Part shown: positions 1 through 9,837 of the stretch, piece by piece | How positions within the stretch are numbered: the stretch's first letter is position 1 | Layout: each line of letters starts with the position of its first letter | Assembly: GCA_018401055.1 (NCBI GenBank) | Contig: JAGYLB010000073.1 | Span: forward strand, 84,905-148,904 | Source: Roseicyclus sp. | Lineage (GTDB): Bacteria > Pseudomonadota > Alphaproteobacteria > Rhodobacterales > Rhodobacteraceae | Reading direction: 5' to 3' | Length of the DNA: 64,000 nt | Program-made: the position numbers and the translations under genes | Notes under the pieces: generated by a model | The model's database searches: none | Told to the model about the DNA's origin: nothing | What the model saw: only the letters and a program-made list of their open reading frames with translations

Positions 1-1422
1 ATCCCTCGACGGGTGCGCTGACCGTCGCCTCTGCCGAATATCACCGCGCGCGCATGGCGCTGGCCGCCGAGGGTCTGCCGCAAGGCACGCCCGACGGGAT
101 GGCGGCGATCACCGACATGCCACTGGGCACTTCACGCTCGGTCGAGGCGGCGCGCCTGCGGCGGATGCTGGAACTGGACCTTGCACGCTCCATCGCCGAA
201 TTGCAGCCGGTGCGCGCCGCGCGGGTCCACCTTGCCCTGCCCGAACGCAGCGCATTCCTCCGCGACCGCGAAGAGGCCTCGGCTTCGGTCGTCTTGCAGC
301 TTGGCACGGGTCAGAGCCTGAGCGCCGCACAGGTGCGCGCCATCGTCGGCCTTGTCGCGGGCGCAGTGCCCGAGATGGGCCCCGATGCCGTGTCGGTCGT
401 CGACCAGTCCGGCCGCCTTTTGTCCACCCCCGAAGGCGGCGACGCGCTGGCCGAAGAGGGCTCGACCCAGATGCGCCAGCGCCGCGAGATGGAACAGATG
501 CTGCGCGAGCGTATCCTTGCGCTGGTCACGCCCATCGTGGGCACAGGCAATGCCGCCGTCGAAGTGACGCTGGACATGGATTTTACCCGCTCCGAACTGA
601 TGCGCGAAGATTTCAGCCCCGACGCCACCGCCCTGCGCAGCGAGCAGGGCAGTTTCGACGGCTCCAGCGCGGAGCCCGGCCATGGGCATTCCCGGGGCCG
701 TGGCCAATACGCCGCCGCCCGCCGCCGAGCTTGCTGCCGCGAACGCCGACCCCGACGCGGAGGCCGGAACCACCGGCAGCAGCAGCACCAGCTTCGTGCG
801 CAACTACGAGGTCAGCCGCCAGGTCGAGACCCGCATGATGGTCGTGCCCACCGTAACCCGGATCAACGCCGCTGTCCTGCTGCGTACCCCTGACGCCCCC
901 GAAGGCGAGGCCGTGTCCGACACCGGCCTGATCGAGACGGTCGAAACGCTGACCCGGACCGCCATCGGCTTTGACGACACCCGTGGCGATCTTGTCACCG
1001 TCTCGTCCTCGGCCTTCGTGCCTGTGGAGGACCTGATGGATGCCCCATCCCTGGCCGAATCCGATTGGCTGCCTGCGCTGGGCCGCACTCTGGCGCAGCT
1101 GGCGATCCTGGCCATCGTGGTGTTGGGCGTCGTGCGCCCCCTGCTCGCGCGGCTCTTGCCGCAGGCGCCAATGGCCAGCGCCATGCCGGGCCTTGCCCCG
1201 GTGGGCTTTGGTGATGCCATCGAAGTGGGTCAGGGTGAATCCCTGTCGGCGCTGCGCGCACGCCTGTCGGGCGACCCCGAGGGCACAGCCTATGAGGCAG
1301 AACCGCAACTGAGCTACGAAGAAAAGGTGACCGCACTGCGCCATCTGGGCCGCGCCGAGGCAGGCCGCATCGCTTCGGTCATCTCGGGCATGCTCAGCGA
1401 AACCGAGGCGCGCCGCACATGA
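1..1422 (+). CDS. fliF: Flagellar MS-ring protein FliF (5' truncated by window, frameshifted)
   Basis: This is the C-terminal two thirds or so of FliF, the inner-membrane MS-ring that anchors the rod, C-ring and export gate. The reading frame is open from the window edge and contains the periplasmic YscJ/FliF-type segment (AELQPVRAARVHLALPERSA) and the second FliF domain ending in VETRMMVVPTVTRINAAVLL. A transmembrane helix lies near 1075-1150, followed by the cytoplasmic tail that binds FliG. The frame breaks near 676-680, where one extra G before GCCATGGGC moves reading from frame 3 to frame 1. The stop TGA overlaps the fliG start (ATGA), so the genes are translationally coupled. The N-terminus and promoter lie outside the window. 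Confidence 0.9.
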
Positions 1423-2482
1423 CCGCCCTGACCCGCGTCCCGCAACAAGGCACCCTGCCCGGCCAGCCGCGCAATAGCGCCGCTGCCAACATGTCGCCGG
1501 TCGACAAGGCCGCGATCTTGATGATGCTCTTTGGCCGAGGAAGTCGCCTCCGGAGATCCTGAAATCCCTCTCGCCCGCCGAAGTGCAGGCTTTGGGGGCG
1601 GCGATGTATGGCCTGTCGGGCGTCAGTCACTCCACCGTCAATGCCGTGCTGGAAGAGGTGTTCGAGCGTCTGCGCACCCAATCGGGCCTTGGCGTCGGCG
1701 CCAGTCAGTTTGTGCGCACGATCCTGAACGACGCCCTTGGCAGCACCAAGGCGCAATCGGTCCTCAGCCGGATCACGCCTGCCTCCAGCGACCGCCCGAT
1801 CGAGATCCTCGACTGGATGGATGCCTCCTCGATCGCCGAGCTGATCCATGACGAGCATCCGCAGATCGTGGCGCTGGTGGTGGCAGCCCTTGACCCCGCA
1901 CAGGCCGCCGAAGTGCTGCGCCTGCTGCCCGAAGCCATCCAGCCTGAGATCGTCCAGCGCATCGCGCAGCTGACCACCGTCCAGCCTGAGGCGTTGCGCG
2001 ATCTCGAAGAGGTGATGCAGCGCAAGTTCAACGCCAACACCACGCTGCGCTCGAGCCAGATCGGTGGCGTCAAGGCGGCGGCTCGCATCCTCAACTTCAC
2101 CCGCCAGGAGATGGAGCAGCGCGTGCTGCGCGACATCCGCAAGGACGACAAGATTTTGATGGAAACCTTGCAAGACAATATGTTCGTCTTCGAGAATCTG
2201 GTGAAATCCGACGACCGGGCGCTGCAGACACTGCTGCGCGAGATCGACACCGAACAGCTTATTCTGGCGCTCAAGGGCGCGGACGAGGCGGTGCGCGACA
2301 GGCTTCTGGGCTGCGTTTCGGCGCGCGCCGCCGCCAACATCCGCGACGAGATGGAGGCGCTTGGCCCCGTGCGGCTCAGCGTCGTGCAAGAGGCGCAAAA
2401 ACAGATCATCGCCATCGCCCGCCGCATGGCCGACGAGGACAAGATCACGCTGGCCGGGCGCGGCGGCGAAAAGATGGTCTGA
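1419..2482 (+). CDS. fliG: Flagellar motor switch protein FliG (two 1-bp frameshifts)
   Basis: FliG is the rotor protein of the C-ring that contacts MotA and transmits torque. The start ATG overlaps the fliF stop. The N-terminal part carries the family opening SPVDKAAILMMLFG. The middle and C-terminal domains are intact from 1583 and include HPQIVALVVAALDPAQAAEV, typical of the FliG middle domain, and a charged C-terminal torque helix region (KGADEAVRDRLLGCVS). Two single-base insertions, an extra C near 1535 and an extra G near 1552, break and restore the frame. Removing both gives a normal FliG of about 354 residues. Both extra bases sit in short same-base runs. Confidence 0.92.
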
Positions 2483-2491
2483 GGCTGATCC

Positions 2492-3237
2492 ATGCAAGAC
2501 CTCTCACCCGAAGCCATCGACCACGCCGAGATCATGCGCCTGATCCGCGAGGGCGGGGCCTTTCGTGCCACCCCCGCGCTGCCTGCGCAAAATGGGGGCG
2601 GCGCGCCCGGCTTTCAGCCCGCGCCTGCGCCTGCGGCAATGACTGTGCCTGACCCAGCGACCCTGCGCCCCATCCGCGCAGACCTGCCACCGCGCAAGCC
2701 CCAGACACCGGCTTCCACCCCGCCCCGCCGCCCGCCGAGATCGACCTCGACGCGCTCCGCCTTGAGGCCCGCGCGGCAGGCCGCGCCGAAGCCGAGGCCC
2801 TGATCGAAGCCGCCCGCGCCGAGGGGCATGCCTTCGGCCATGCCGAGGCGATGGACAGCGCCGCCCGCGATCTGACCGAGGCCCGCCGCGCCCTTCAGGC
2901 CGCGGCAGACAGTCTCGCCGATGCCTCGAAGACGGCGGTGGCCAGCGTGTTCGCGTCGGTCGAAGCCGCTATCTTGCGCCTTGCCGCCGACCGGGCGGGC
3001 ATGGCCATCGACGCCAACCCAGCCCCCTTCCATGCGCGGATCGAGACGCTGGCCGCCCGCATCGCGGGGGCGGGTGCTGCGGCCGAGATCACGCTCAACC
3101 CCGCCGATCTGGCTGCCCTCGGACCTGACGCGCCCGCCGGTCGTTTCACCGCAGATGCAAGCCTTGCGCGCGGCGATGCGGTGATCCGCATGGGCGATAT
3201 CGTGATCGAGGATGTTCTGGAGGGTGCTGGGAAATGA
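2492..3237 (+). CDS. fliH: Flagellar export ATPase regulator FliH-like (frameshifted)
   Basis: By position between fliG and fliI, and by composition, this is FliH, the stator-like negative regulator of the FliI ATPase. The N-terminal half is proline/alanine-rich. It is followed by an alanine/glutamate-rich probable coiled coil (RAAGRAEAEALIEAARAEGH) and a C-terminal domain ending VIRMGDIVIEDVLEGAGK. The frame breaks near 2711, where one G seems to be missing from a GGG run; restoring it joins the 2492 and 2851 reading frames into about 248 residues. FliH family members diverge strongly, so the call rests partly on gene order. The stop overlaps the fliI start. Confidence 0.75.
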
Positions 3238-4565
3238 GCCCCGTCCTTGACCGCATCGTCACGCTCACCGACCGCATCGCGCCGCCCGAACGCCCCATCA
3301 TGTCGGGTCGGGTGCTGCGCTATGACGGGCTGATCCTTGAATGCGCGGGCTTTCCCGCCAGCCCCGGCACGCTTGCCCGCATCGAGACCGAGGATGGCGG
3401 CCATGTGCTTGGCGAGGTCGTGGGCTTTTCCGAAGGCCGCAACCTGTTGTTCCTCGAACAGCCCGGCGCACGCATCACCGTGGGCGCCATGGTCCGCCGC
3501 ACGGCTGGCGGCCACCAAGCCCAGATGGGCGAGGGCCTGCTTGGTCGCGTGATAGACGCTCAAGGCGCGCCGCTGGATGGCCGCGCTGCCCCCGATTGCC
3601 CCGATGCCTGGCCGCTGGCCGGCCGCGTCACCAACCCGCTCGCCCGTCAGCCGGTGGATCAGGCGCTGGATGTGGGCGTGCGGCTGATCAACGCCGCGCT
3701 GACCGTGGGGCTAGGCCAGCGCGTCGGCATCGTCGCGGGCTCGGGCGTCGGCAAATCGGTCCTGATCGAGATGCTGACCCGCAACACCGAGGCCGATGTC
3801 GTCGTGGTGGGCCTGATCGGCGAACGCGCGCGCGAGGTCGGCGCCTTTGTCGGTCAGGTGATGAAGGGCGGAACCGCGCACAAGACCGTCGTCGTCGCCG
3901 TCCCCGCCGATCGCTCGCCGCTCCTGCGCATCCGCGCCGCGAACCGCGCGACTGCCATCGCGGAATATTTCCGCGCCAAGGGCAAGCGCGTGATGCTGAT
4001 CCTCGACTCGCTCACCCGCGTGGCCCATGCCCGGCGCGAGATCGGTCTGGCGCTTGGCGAACAACCCACTGCGCGGGGCTATCCGCCCTCGGTCGTGTCG
4101 CTGTTGCCCACGCTGATCGAACGCGCAGGCCCCGGCCTGCCCGGCGAGGGCTCGATCACCGCCTTCTACACCGTGCTCGCCGATGGCGATGACGGCAACG
4201 ACCCGGTGGTCGATACCGCGCGCGCCATTCTCGACGGCCATGTAGTCTTGTCGCGGGCGCAGGCGCAGATGGGCATTTTCCCGGCCATCGACCTACCGCA
4301 ATCGGTCAGCCGGGTGATGAACGACATTGTCGATCCTGCCCATGACGCCGCCGCGCGCCGCTTGCGTCGCCTGATCGCGCTTTATCTGGAGAACCGCGAC
4401 ATGATGCTGATGGGGGCCTATGTGCCCGGTCAGGACATCGAACTGGACGAGGCGATCCGCCTCTGGCCCGCGATCACCGCCTTCATCGGGCAGGACCGGC
4501 ACGAGGCCGCACCCTTGGCGGAGGCGCGCGCGGCGCTCATGGCGCTGACCGGCGGCACCGCATGA
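3234..4565 (+). CDS. fliI: Flagellum-specific type III export ATPase FliI
   Basis: This is an intact 443-residue ATPase that energises unfolding and delivery of export substrates to the flagellar type III secretion gate. The Walker A motif GSGVGKS is at residues 169-175, and the Walker B strand VMLILDSLTR is near residue 255. The family region EQPTARGYPPSVVSLLPTLI is present, as is the C-terminal helical domain. The start ATGA overlaps the fliH stop, and its own stop overlaps the next start, giving a tight fliF-G-H-I-J operon. It is one of the few long unbroken frames in this part of the window. Confidence 0.97.
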   Translation: MSPVLDRIVTLTDRIAPPERPIMSGRVLRYDGLILECAGFPASPGTLARIETEDGGHVLGEVVGFSEGRNLLFLEQPGARITVGAMVRRTAGGHQAQMGEGLLGRVIDAQGAPLDGRAAPDCPDAWPLAGRVTNPLARQPVDQALDVGVRLINAALTVGLGQRVGIVAGSGVGKSVLIEMLTRNTEADVVVVGLIGERAREVGAFVGQVMKGGTAHKTVVVAVPADRSPLLRIRAANRATAIAEYFRAKGKRVMLILDSLTRVAHARREIGLALGEQPTARGYPPSVVSLLPTLIERAGPGLPGEGSITAFYTVLADGDDGNDPVVDTARAILDGHVVLSRAQAQMGIFPAIDLPQSVSRVMNDIVDPAHDAAARRLRRLIALYLENRDMMLMGAYVPGQDIELDEAIRLWPAITAFIGQDRHEAAPLAEARAALMALTGGTA

Positions 4566-4982
4566 GCACGTCCAGAAGCATCGCGCCCGCCTCATGGCGC
4601 TGCGCGCCCGCCGCGACTCTTGCGCTGCGCGCGCCCGCGCGCTGGTCGCCGCCCAAACCGGCGCGGCAGATGCAACAGCCCTGACCGAGCGCATCGCAAG
4701 CCTGCTGGAGGCGCGCGGCGCAGGCCTGCCGTAAGCGGCACCGTCGGCGCGCTGGCCAGCGCGCTAGTGGCTGGGCAATGCCCTGCAGGCCGAACTGGGC
4801 AAAGCCGCGACCGCGCGGCCGAGGCCGAGGCCGAGGCTCAGGCGGAACAGGCCCGCGTTGCAGCCGCCACCGCCACCCTGCGCCTGCAAGAGGATCGCGC
4901 CGACACCGCCCGCCGCACGGCGCTCGCCGCCCGCGAAACCCGTGTCGAGATCGCGCGCACAGAACAGGGCCGCCGGTCCTGA
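4562..4982 (+). CDS. fliJ: FliJ-like flagellar export chaperone (several frameshifts)
   Basis: A short, heavily indel-broken gene directly after fliI, starting at an ATG that overlaps the fliI stop. Piecing frames together gives an alanine/arginine/glutamate-rich, all-helical protein of about 140 residues. Recognisable pieces are [20 protein letters not shown], then ERIASLLEARGAG, then a coiled-coil tail with AEAEAEAQAEQARVAAATAT. This fits FliJ, the coiled-coil escort of the export ATPase, in size, position and composition, but no diagnostic motif exists. At least three indels are needed, near 4570, 4730 and 4775. The identity is mostly inferred from synteny. Confidence 0.55.
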
Positions 4983-4989
4983 CCCGGCT

Positions 4990-5004
4990 TGGCATCGCCC
5001 TTGC
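4990..5004 (+). promoter_or_regulatory. Sigma-54 promoter upstream of fliK
   Basis: TGGCAT, a 5-base spacer, then TTGC gives the required GG-N10-GC with a near-consensus -24 element (consensus TGGCAC) and a perfect -12 element. It ends 42 bases before the fliK start, a normal distance for a sigma-54 leader, and lies just after the fliJ-like stop, so it should start a fliK-L-M-N transcript. Confidence 0.75.
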
Positions 5005-5046
5005 AACACCGCCTTCGACACAGCCCAACCCGGACCCGTCCAGACC

Positions 5047-6411
5047 ATGACCCTGCTGCCCAGTTTCGATCCCGGCACCGTCCCCCGCGCCTCCCTCGCG
5101 GGTTCAGGCGATCGTGCATCCTCCGGGCAGCCGGGCACCGGATCTGGGCAGGCACAGGGTTTTGCGGCTTTGGTTGGCCAGCCCCCGGAGGCAGCGCCCG
5201 CCCTGCCCGAGAGCCCACCCGAGGGATCGGCCGAAGCCTCCGACAGCTTGCCCGATGTCCTCGCACAAATGTTGCGCCCGTTGCCCGGTTCCGCTCCGCA
5301 AGGCGGCGGGCCGCAGCCTCTGGCGGCCGAGGCAGAGGCAACCGACACCCTTCCCGATGGTCTTGCGCAGATCCTGCAGCCCGTGCCCGGCACCGCGCTG
5401 CAAGACGGCACAGCCCAATCGGTCTTTGCCGAGGGCGCCCCCCTGCCCGACGCAGCGACCGAGACCGAGATCGGGACCGCGACGGACGCCGCGGGCGCCG
5501 TGATGCTGGTCGAGGCCGTGTCCGATCTGCCCGGCGCACCGACCCTCGTTGCCCCGCACCTGCCCGATGCGGCGCAGGCGACGACCGAGGACCCGCCCGC
5601 AGCAGCGGAAAACCTGCAAGACGGCTATGGGGAAGGGCTGGCCGAGTTGGGCGCAAACGGCATGGCGTCTGCACAGGTCGGCCCGGCGGAGCCGGAACCG
5701 CTTGGCGGGGTGACCTCGACGACCCAAAGCTCCGCAGCCGACAAGACATCCGCGGAAAAGAGCGACATCGGCAAAACCGGCACCGCCCGGGATGGCGCAG
5801 AGTTGGACCGCTCGGCCCAAGGCCCCGACAGCGCCCAGCCGCGCATTGCCCCCGGGCCCGAGACGGTTCCCGCCAAACCCGAAACCATCCCCGCCCTGCC
5901 GCCCGAGGTGCCTCGCCCGGTCAGCCTGTCCGTTTCCCTCGCCCCTGGGCCCGCCCCCGCCCAGACCGCGGGCCCGGCGGCACCGCCGCCCCTCCTGTCC
6001 ACGGCGGGGCCGACTGGCCGCTTGATCTGGCGGCAGACCTTGCCGCCTCGGCCAGCCTGCGCAGCTTTGCAAATGGTGGCATGATGGAAATCCGCCTCGA
6101 TCCCGAGGCGCTTGGCCATGTCACCCTGCGGCTCGAGGTGACAGACGGCACCGCCAATGTCGCCATCGTGACCGAACGCCCGAAGCCGCGCGCCTGTTCA
6201 CCGACAACCAGCACCGGCTGGCTCGAAGCGCTGGCGCGCGCCGGGCTGGACCTTGGCCAGCACAGCGCAGGCACCGGAAGCCGAGACGGCCAATCTGGCC
6301 GCGAGCGCCCGACCGATGCCCCCGCGCAGCCCGGCCCCGCCCGGTCTGACGCCACCGCCCCCACAAGCCGGAGGCGCGCTGCGCGACCGCCGGATCGACC
6401 TGATCGCCTGA
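5047..6411 (+). CDS. fliK: Flagellar hook-length control protein FliK (frameshifted)
   Basis: FliK measures hook length and switches export specificity. The N-terminal 300 or so residues are a low-complexity Pro/Ala/Glu/Asp-rich ruler region, opening MTLLPSFDPGTVPRASLAG. The C-terminal Flg_hook domain is clear: MMEIRLDPEALGHVTLRLEV followed by a NVAIVTERP segment. Frame changes near 6000-6060 and again after about 6180 disrupt the domain. The corrected C-terminus ends ALRDRRIDLIA with a stop at 6409-6411. The total is about 455 residues. The gene sits behind its own sigma-54 site and just before fliL. Confidence 0.85.
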
Positions 6412-6424
6412 GGATGACCCGACC

Positions 6425-7011
6425 ATGACCGACCAGACCGTCAACCCGCCCCGCCGTGGCTTCCTCGGCCGCCTGCTCCGTGGCACGGCCCTGCTCATCG
6501 CTGGCGCTGGCATTGGCGCGGGTGGGTTCGCCGCGGCATGTTCCACGCCGGTGGCGGTCTGTCGCCCGCAGAGGAAGTGCTGCGCCTGATCGACCAGGGC
6601 GCCGTATCCCTGCCCGCAACAGCCCAAGGCGCCGCCGCCGAAGGCGAGGCAACTCCCGAGCGCGTGCCGCGCCCCAGCCCCGAGGAAAGCGCGTTCCTGA
6701 CCAGCTACTACGAATTCCCCGACGCGCTGACCACGAACCTCGCCGGGTCGCGCCGGTTCCTGCAGGTGCAGGTCGGCGTCTCGACGCAATATGATGCACA
6801 GGTCATCGCCAATATCGAACAGCACGCGATGGCGATCCGCTCTGACATGTTGGCCGTGATCTCGGGCTTTCCCGAAGAGGGCGTCGCGGGCGCAGACGGG
6901 CGCGCGGCGCTCGCCGCGGCGCTGGCCGAGGTGATCAACGCGCGGCTCACACGCCTCGAAGGCTTCGGCGGCGTCGAGGACGTATTCTTCCCCTCCTTCG
7001 TTTTGCAATAG
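6425..7011 (+). CDS. fliL: Flagellar basal body-associated protein FliL (frameshifted)
   Basis: FliL is a single-pass inner-membrane protein around the stator. The start at 6425 gives a basic N-terminus and one transmembrane helix (TALLIAGAGIGAGGFAA). The periplasmic part continues in another frame from 6538, with SRRFLQVQVGVSTQYDAQVI and a C-terminal EDVFFPSFVLQ typical of FliL. One G is missing near 6532, where GCGGGC is expected and GCGGC is present; adding it gives about 195 residues. It follows fliK by 13 bases and precedes fliM by 12. Confidence 0.9.
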
Positions 7012-7023
7012 GGCGCGGCCATC

Positions 7024-7994
7024 ATGGCAAGCACACACAAGCTTTCCTCCTTCGAGGTCGCGGCCCTTGTCGACGGGTTGCGCGATCTTGATGGCGACAC
7101 CGGATCCGGCAGCGGGGCGACCGAGGCGCAACCCTACCGCTTCGGGTCCGACAACCGCGCCATGCTGGGCGATTACTACGGGCTGCGCATGATCAATGAA
7201 CGGTTCTGCCGCCTTGCGCGGCCAGTGTTCTTGCCTTTCTTGCGGATGCACCCACGGATTTCCAGTTTTCCCCCTGAAATCAAAACTTTCTCTCAATACT
7301 CCGACGAGCTGGACAATTTTTCCAGCCTGACGATCAGCCGGATCGAGCCCTTGCGCGGCACCTCGATGATCACGCTGCACCCCGATTTCGTGTCGCTCTT
7401 GACCGATGCCTATTATGGCGGCGCGATCCGCAATCTGCCCAACCGGCGCAACGAGTTCACCGCGACCGAGGCGCGGGTGATCGAACTGGTGACCGAAGGC
7501 CTGAACCGCGCGCTGGAGGCGGCATGGCGCGATCTCTCGCCCCTGACATTCCAGGTGATGAGCCAGGAGGAAAACCTGCAATTTGCCACCTTCGTCGAGG
7601 CCAAGGATCTGGTGGTCAATTGCTCCTTCATCATCCAGCTGCCCGACGCGGACCCCGCCAATCTCGACATCCTCTACCCGCTGCAGGTGCTCAAACCGCT
7701 GGCCGCCCAGTTGCGCTCGCGGATGCAGTCCGACGTGATCGACGACGACATCACCTGGCGCGACCGGTTGGAACGAGCTGTGATGGCAGTGCCTCTGACA
7801 GTCACAGCGCGGCTGGCCGAACCCACCGTGCCGCTGGCCGCACTCGACCGGCTGACGTCAGGCCATGTGGTGCCGGTCGACCTGTCGCCCGCGCCCGTAT
7901 TGCTGGTGGAGGACAAACCCTATTTCGCGCAGCGACATCGGCGAGCCAGTCCGGCCATGCCGCCATAAACCTGACCCGGCGCCTGCGCCGCTGA
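7024..7994 (+). CDS. fliM: Flagellar motor switch protein FliM (C-terminal frameshift)
   Basis: FliM is the C-ring protein that binds CheY-P and links FliG to FliN. The frame from 7024 holds the middle CheC-like domain (RFCRLARPVFLPFLRMHPRI, GTSMITLHPDFVSLLTDAYY) and most of the SpoA-type C-terminal domain. Near 7930-7950 the frame shifts. Two small indels restore a normal end (DIGEQSGHAAINLTRRLRR) with a stop at 7992-7994. The canonical N-terminal CheY-binding helix motif is not obvious; the protein opens MASTHKLSSFEVAALVDGL. Confidence 0.92.
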
Positions 7995-8024
7995 CCCCTT
8001 TCGCCCGCCCAAGGAGAAACCGCA

Positions 8025-8336
8025 ATGACCGCAACGACCCCGGCCCCCGAGGCCTCCGATCCCCAGATGAGTGCCACCGCCAAGGGGCTCGGCATGCTGG
8101 CCAGCGTCAAGGTGCGCATGACCGTCGAGGTGGGCCGCACCCAGATTACCATCGAGGATCTTTTGCGCCTGAGCGAGGGCGCGGTGGTGGAGCTTGACCG
8201 CATGGCGGGCGATCCGCTCGATATCTTGGTGAACGGCACCCAGATCGCCACCGGCGAGGTGGTGGTGGTCGGCGAGCGTTTCGGCATCCGTTTCGGCGAC
8301 ATCGTCGACCCGCGCACGCGCGCCGAAAGCATCTGA
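8025..8336 (+). CDS. fliN: Flagellar motor switch protein FliN
   Basis: Intact 103-residue protein forming the lower C-ring with FliM. It carries one SpoA/FliN domain: VKVRMTVEVGRTQITIEDLL, then LSEGAVVELDRMAGDPLDIL, then VVVVGERFGIRFGDIVDP. An AAGGAG ribosome site lies about 10 bases before the ATG. A strong hairpin terminator follows at 8425-8444, closing the fliK-L-M-N transcript. Confidence 0.97.
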   Translation: MTATTPAPEASDPQMSATAKGLGMLASVKVRMTVEVGRTQITIEDLLRLSEGAVVELDRMAGDPLDILVNGTQIATGEVVVVGERFGIRFGDIVDPRTRAESI

Positions 8337-8380
8337 ACCCGGGACACCACCTCCCTCCCCACAGGCGCAGGCGCCCCCGC

Positions 8381-8444
8381 TTCTCTGTTTCCCAAATATC
8401 CCGGGGGAGTCGCGCCTGCGCGACGGGGGCAGAGCCCCCTTTTT
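8381..8444 (+). repeat. Palindrome-rich intergenic element between fliN and fliO
   Basis: The 201-base gap between fliN and fliO holds three adjacent short palindromes: CCCGGG, GTCGCGCCTGCGCGAC, and a GGGGGC/GCCCCC hairpin. They follow a pyrimidine-rich lead (TTCTCTGTTTCCCAAATA). This arrangement resembles short intergenic elements I associate with Rhodobacteraceae genomes, but only one copy is in the window, so repeat status is inferred. The last hairpin is a terminator in its own right. Confidence 0.4.
8425..8444 (+). terminator. Rho-independent terminator after fliN
   Basis: A 6-bp GGGGGC/GCCCCC stem with an AGA loop is directly followed by five T residues. It lies about 90 bases after the fliN stop and before the fliO promoter, marking a transcription-unit boundary inside the export-gate gene row. 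Confidence 0.8.
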
Positions 8445-8481
8445 CGGAGCACCATCCGTCAGCGGCGGCGCCCCCGGTCCT

Positions 8482-8496
8482 TGGCACGATTCCTGC
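8482..8496 (+). promoter_or_regulatory. Sigma-54 promoter upstream of fliO
   Basis: TGGCAC-GATTC-CTGC has a perfect -24 element and a -12 with the invariant GC at correct GG-N10-GC spacing. It lies 42 bases before the fliO start and downstream of the fliN terminator, so it likely drives fliO-P-Q-R-flhB. Confidence 0.8.
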
Positions 8497-8537
8497 CCCG
8501 TTCAGGTCACCGACCCTGAACCGGAGCCGCCTTGCCC

Positions 8538-8822
8538 ATGGACCAACTGACCCCTGACCGCCTGCTGATCGTGGGCCTGTTCCTGGCAGCGCTGATCGGC
8601 GTCTGGGCGCTTGTGCAGCGTAACAAGACGGGGCTGGCCCAGCGTCTTGGCGGCAATCGCCGCCTGCAGATGCGTGAGACGCTGACCCTCGGCCCCGAGG
8701 GGCGCGCTTTGCTGCTGGAGGCAGAGGGGCGCATGGTGCTTGTGATCGGCGGCCGTCGTGGTGGCACCCAGATGCTCGACCTCGGGCCCGTGGCGACACC
8801 GGCGACGGAGGGCGCAGCATGA
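8538..8822 (+). CDS. fliO: Flagellar biosynthesis protein FliO
   Basis: Small bitopic membrane protein that helps assemble the FliP ring of the export gate. It has an N-terminal transmembrane helix (LLIVGLFLAALIGVWALV) and a short cytoplasmic FliO domain (RRLQMRETLTLGPEGRALLL, VLVIGGRRGGTQML). The ATG at 8538 is preferred over 8532 (MPMDQ) because FliO proteins begin very close to the helix. The stop overlaps the fliP start (ATGA). Confidence 0.88.
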   Translation: MDQLTPDRLLIVGLFLAALIGVWALVQRNKTGLAQRLGGNRRLQMRETLTLGPEGRALLLEAEGRMVLVIGGRRGGTQMLDLGPVATPATEGAA

Positions 8823-9562
8823 TCCGTCTCATCCCCCTTGCCGTCATCGCGCTCTTGCTGGGCGTGGGTGCCGCTGGCGCGCAAGCCGCCCTGCCCGCCC
8901 TGACCCTGACAGAGGCCGAGGGCGCGACCACCTATTCGCTGTCCTTCCAGGTTCTGGCGCTGATGACGGCGCTGACGGTCCTGCCCTCCATCGTGCTGGG
9001 CATGTCGGCCTTCACCCGCATCATCATCGTGCTCTCGATCCTGCGCCAGGCGCTGGGCACGCAATCGACGCCGCCCAATCAGGTGCTGATCGCCATCGCG
9101 TTGTTCCTGACCTTCTTCGTGATGCAGCCCGTCCTGACCCAGATCAACGACCGTGCGCTGGCGCCCTATCTGGACGGGGAACTGGCCGCCGAACCCGCGC
9201 TGGAGGAGGCGCGCGTGATCATCAGCCGCTTCTTGCTGGCCAACACGCGCGAATCCGACCTGATGATGTTTGCCGATCTCGCGGGCCACGAGGGCTTCGA
9301 GACCGAGGCCGATGTGCCGCTCTCGATCCTGCTGCCCGCCTTCATGACATCCGAGCTGAAAACCGCCTTCCAGATCGGCTTCTTGCTGTTCCTGCCCTTT
9401 CTGGTGATCGACATGGTGATCGCCTCGATCCTGATGGCGCTTGGCATGATGATGCTCTCGCCCGTGATCGTGTCGCTGCCCTTCAAGCTTTTGCTCTTCG
9501 TGCTGGTCGATGGCTGGGCGCTGACCATGGGCTCGATCGCCGCCAGCTTCGTGATGGGCTAG
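8819..9562 (+). CDS. fliP: Flagellar export gate protein FliP
   Basis: Intact 247-residue core subunit of the FliPQR export channel. It has a cleavable signal peptide (IPLAVIALLLGVGAAGAQAA) and then the FliP family blocks: MSAFTRIIIVLSILRQALGT, PPNQVLIAIALFLTFFVMQP, and the C-terminal LPAFMTSELKTAFQIGFLLF and FLVIDMVIASILMALGMMML. Length matches the family. Confidence 0.97.
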   Translation: MIRLIPLAVIALLLGVGAAGAQAALPALTLTEAEGATTYSLSFQVLALMTALTVLPSIVLGMSAFTRIIIVLSILRQALGTQSTPPNQVLIAIALFLTFFVMQPVLTQINDRALAPYLDGELAAEPALEEARVIISRFLLANTRESDLMMFADLAGHEGFETEADVPLSILLPAFMTSELKTAFQIGFLLFLPFLVIDMVIASILMALGMMMLSPVIVSLPFKLLLFVLVDGWALTMGSIAASFVMG

Positions 9563-9566
9563 GCCG

Positions 9567-9833
9567 ATGGATTTCGACGCGAACATCGACCATCTGCGGC
9601 TGGCGTTTTGGAACATCATCCTGACCGCAGGTCCCGTGCTGGGCGTGGCGCTGGCGGTCGGGCTTGTCATCGGCATCTTGCAGGCCGCCACCTCGATCAA
9701 CGAGGCGACGCTGAGCTTCGTGCCGAAACTGGGCATCGTGCTGGCCACGATGGCGCTGATGTCGGGCTTCATGCTGGGCGTGATGACCGATTATTTCACC
9801 TACATCTTTGATTCCATCGCAACGATCCGGTGA
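9567..9833 (+). CDS. fliQ: Flagellar export gate protein FliQ
   Basis: Intact 88-residue two-helix subunit of the export channel. It has the FliQ pattern LRLAFWNIILTAGPVLGVAL, then GLVIGILQAATSINEATLSF, then PKLGIVLATMALMSGFMLGV. It starts 4 bases after fliP and is followed within 4 bases by fliR. Confidence 0.96.
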   Translation: MDFDANIDHLRLAFWNIILTAGPVLGVALAVGLVIGILQAATSINEATLSFVPKLGIVLATMALMSGFMLGVMTDYFTYIFDSIATIR

Positions 9834-9837
9834 GCTG

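Noticed and set aside
2361..2543. Short plus-strand frames over fliG and similar small frames throughout the window
   Set aside because: Out-of-frame shadows with Arg/Ala/Pro-rich composition and no ribosome site.
8340..8480. A small coding gene between fliN and fliO
   Set aside because: The region is made of palindromes and a terminator; no start with a ribosome site.
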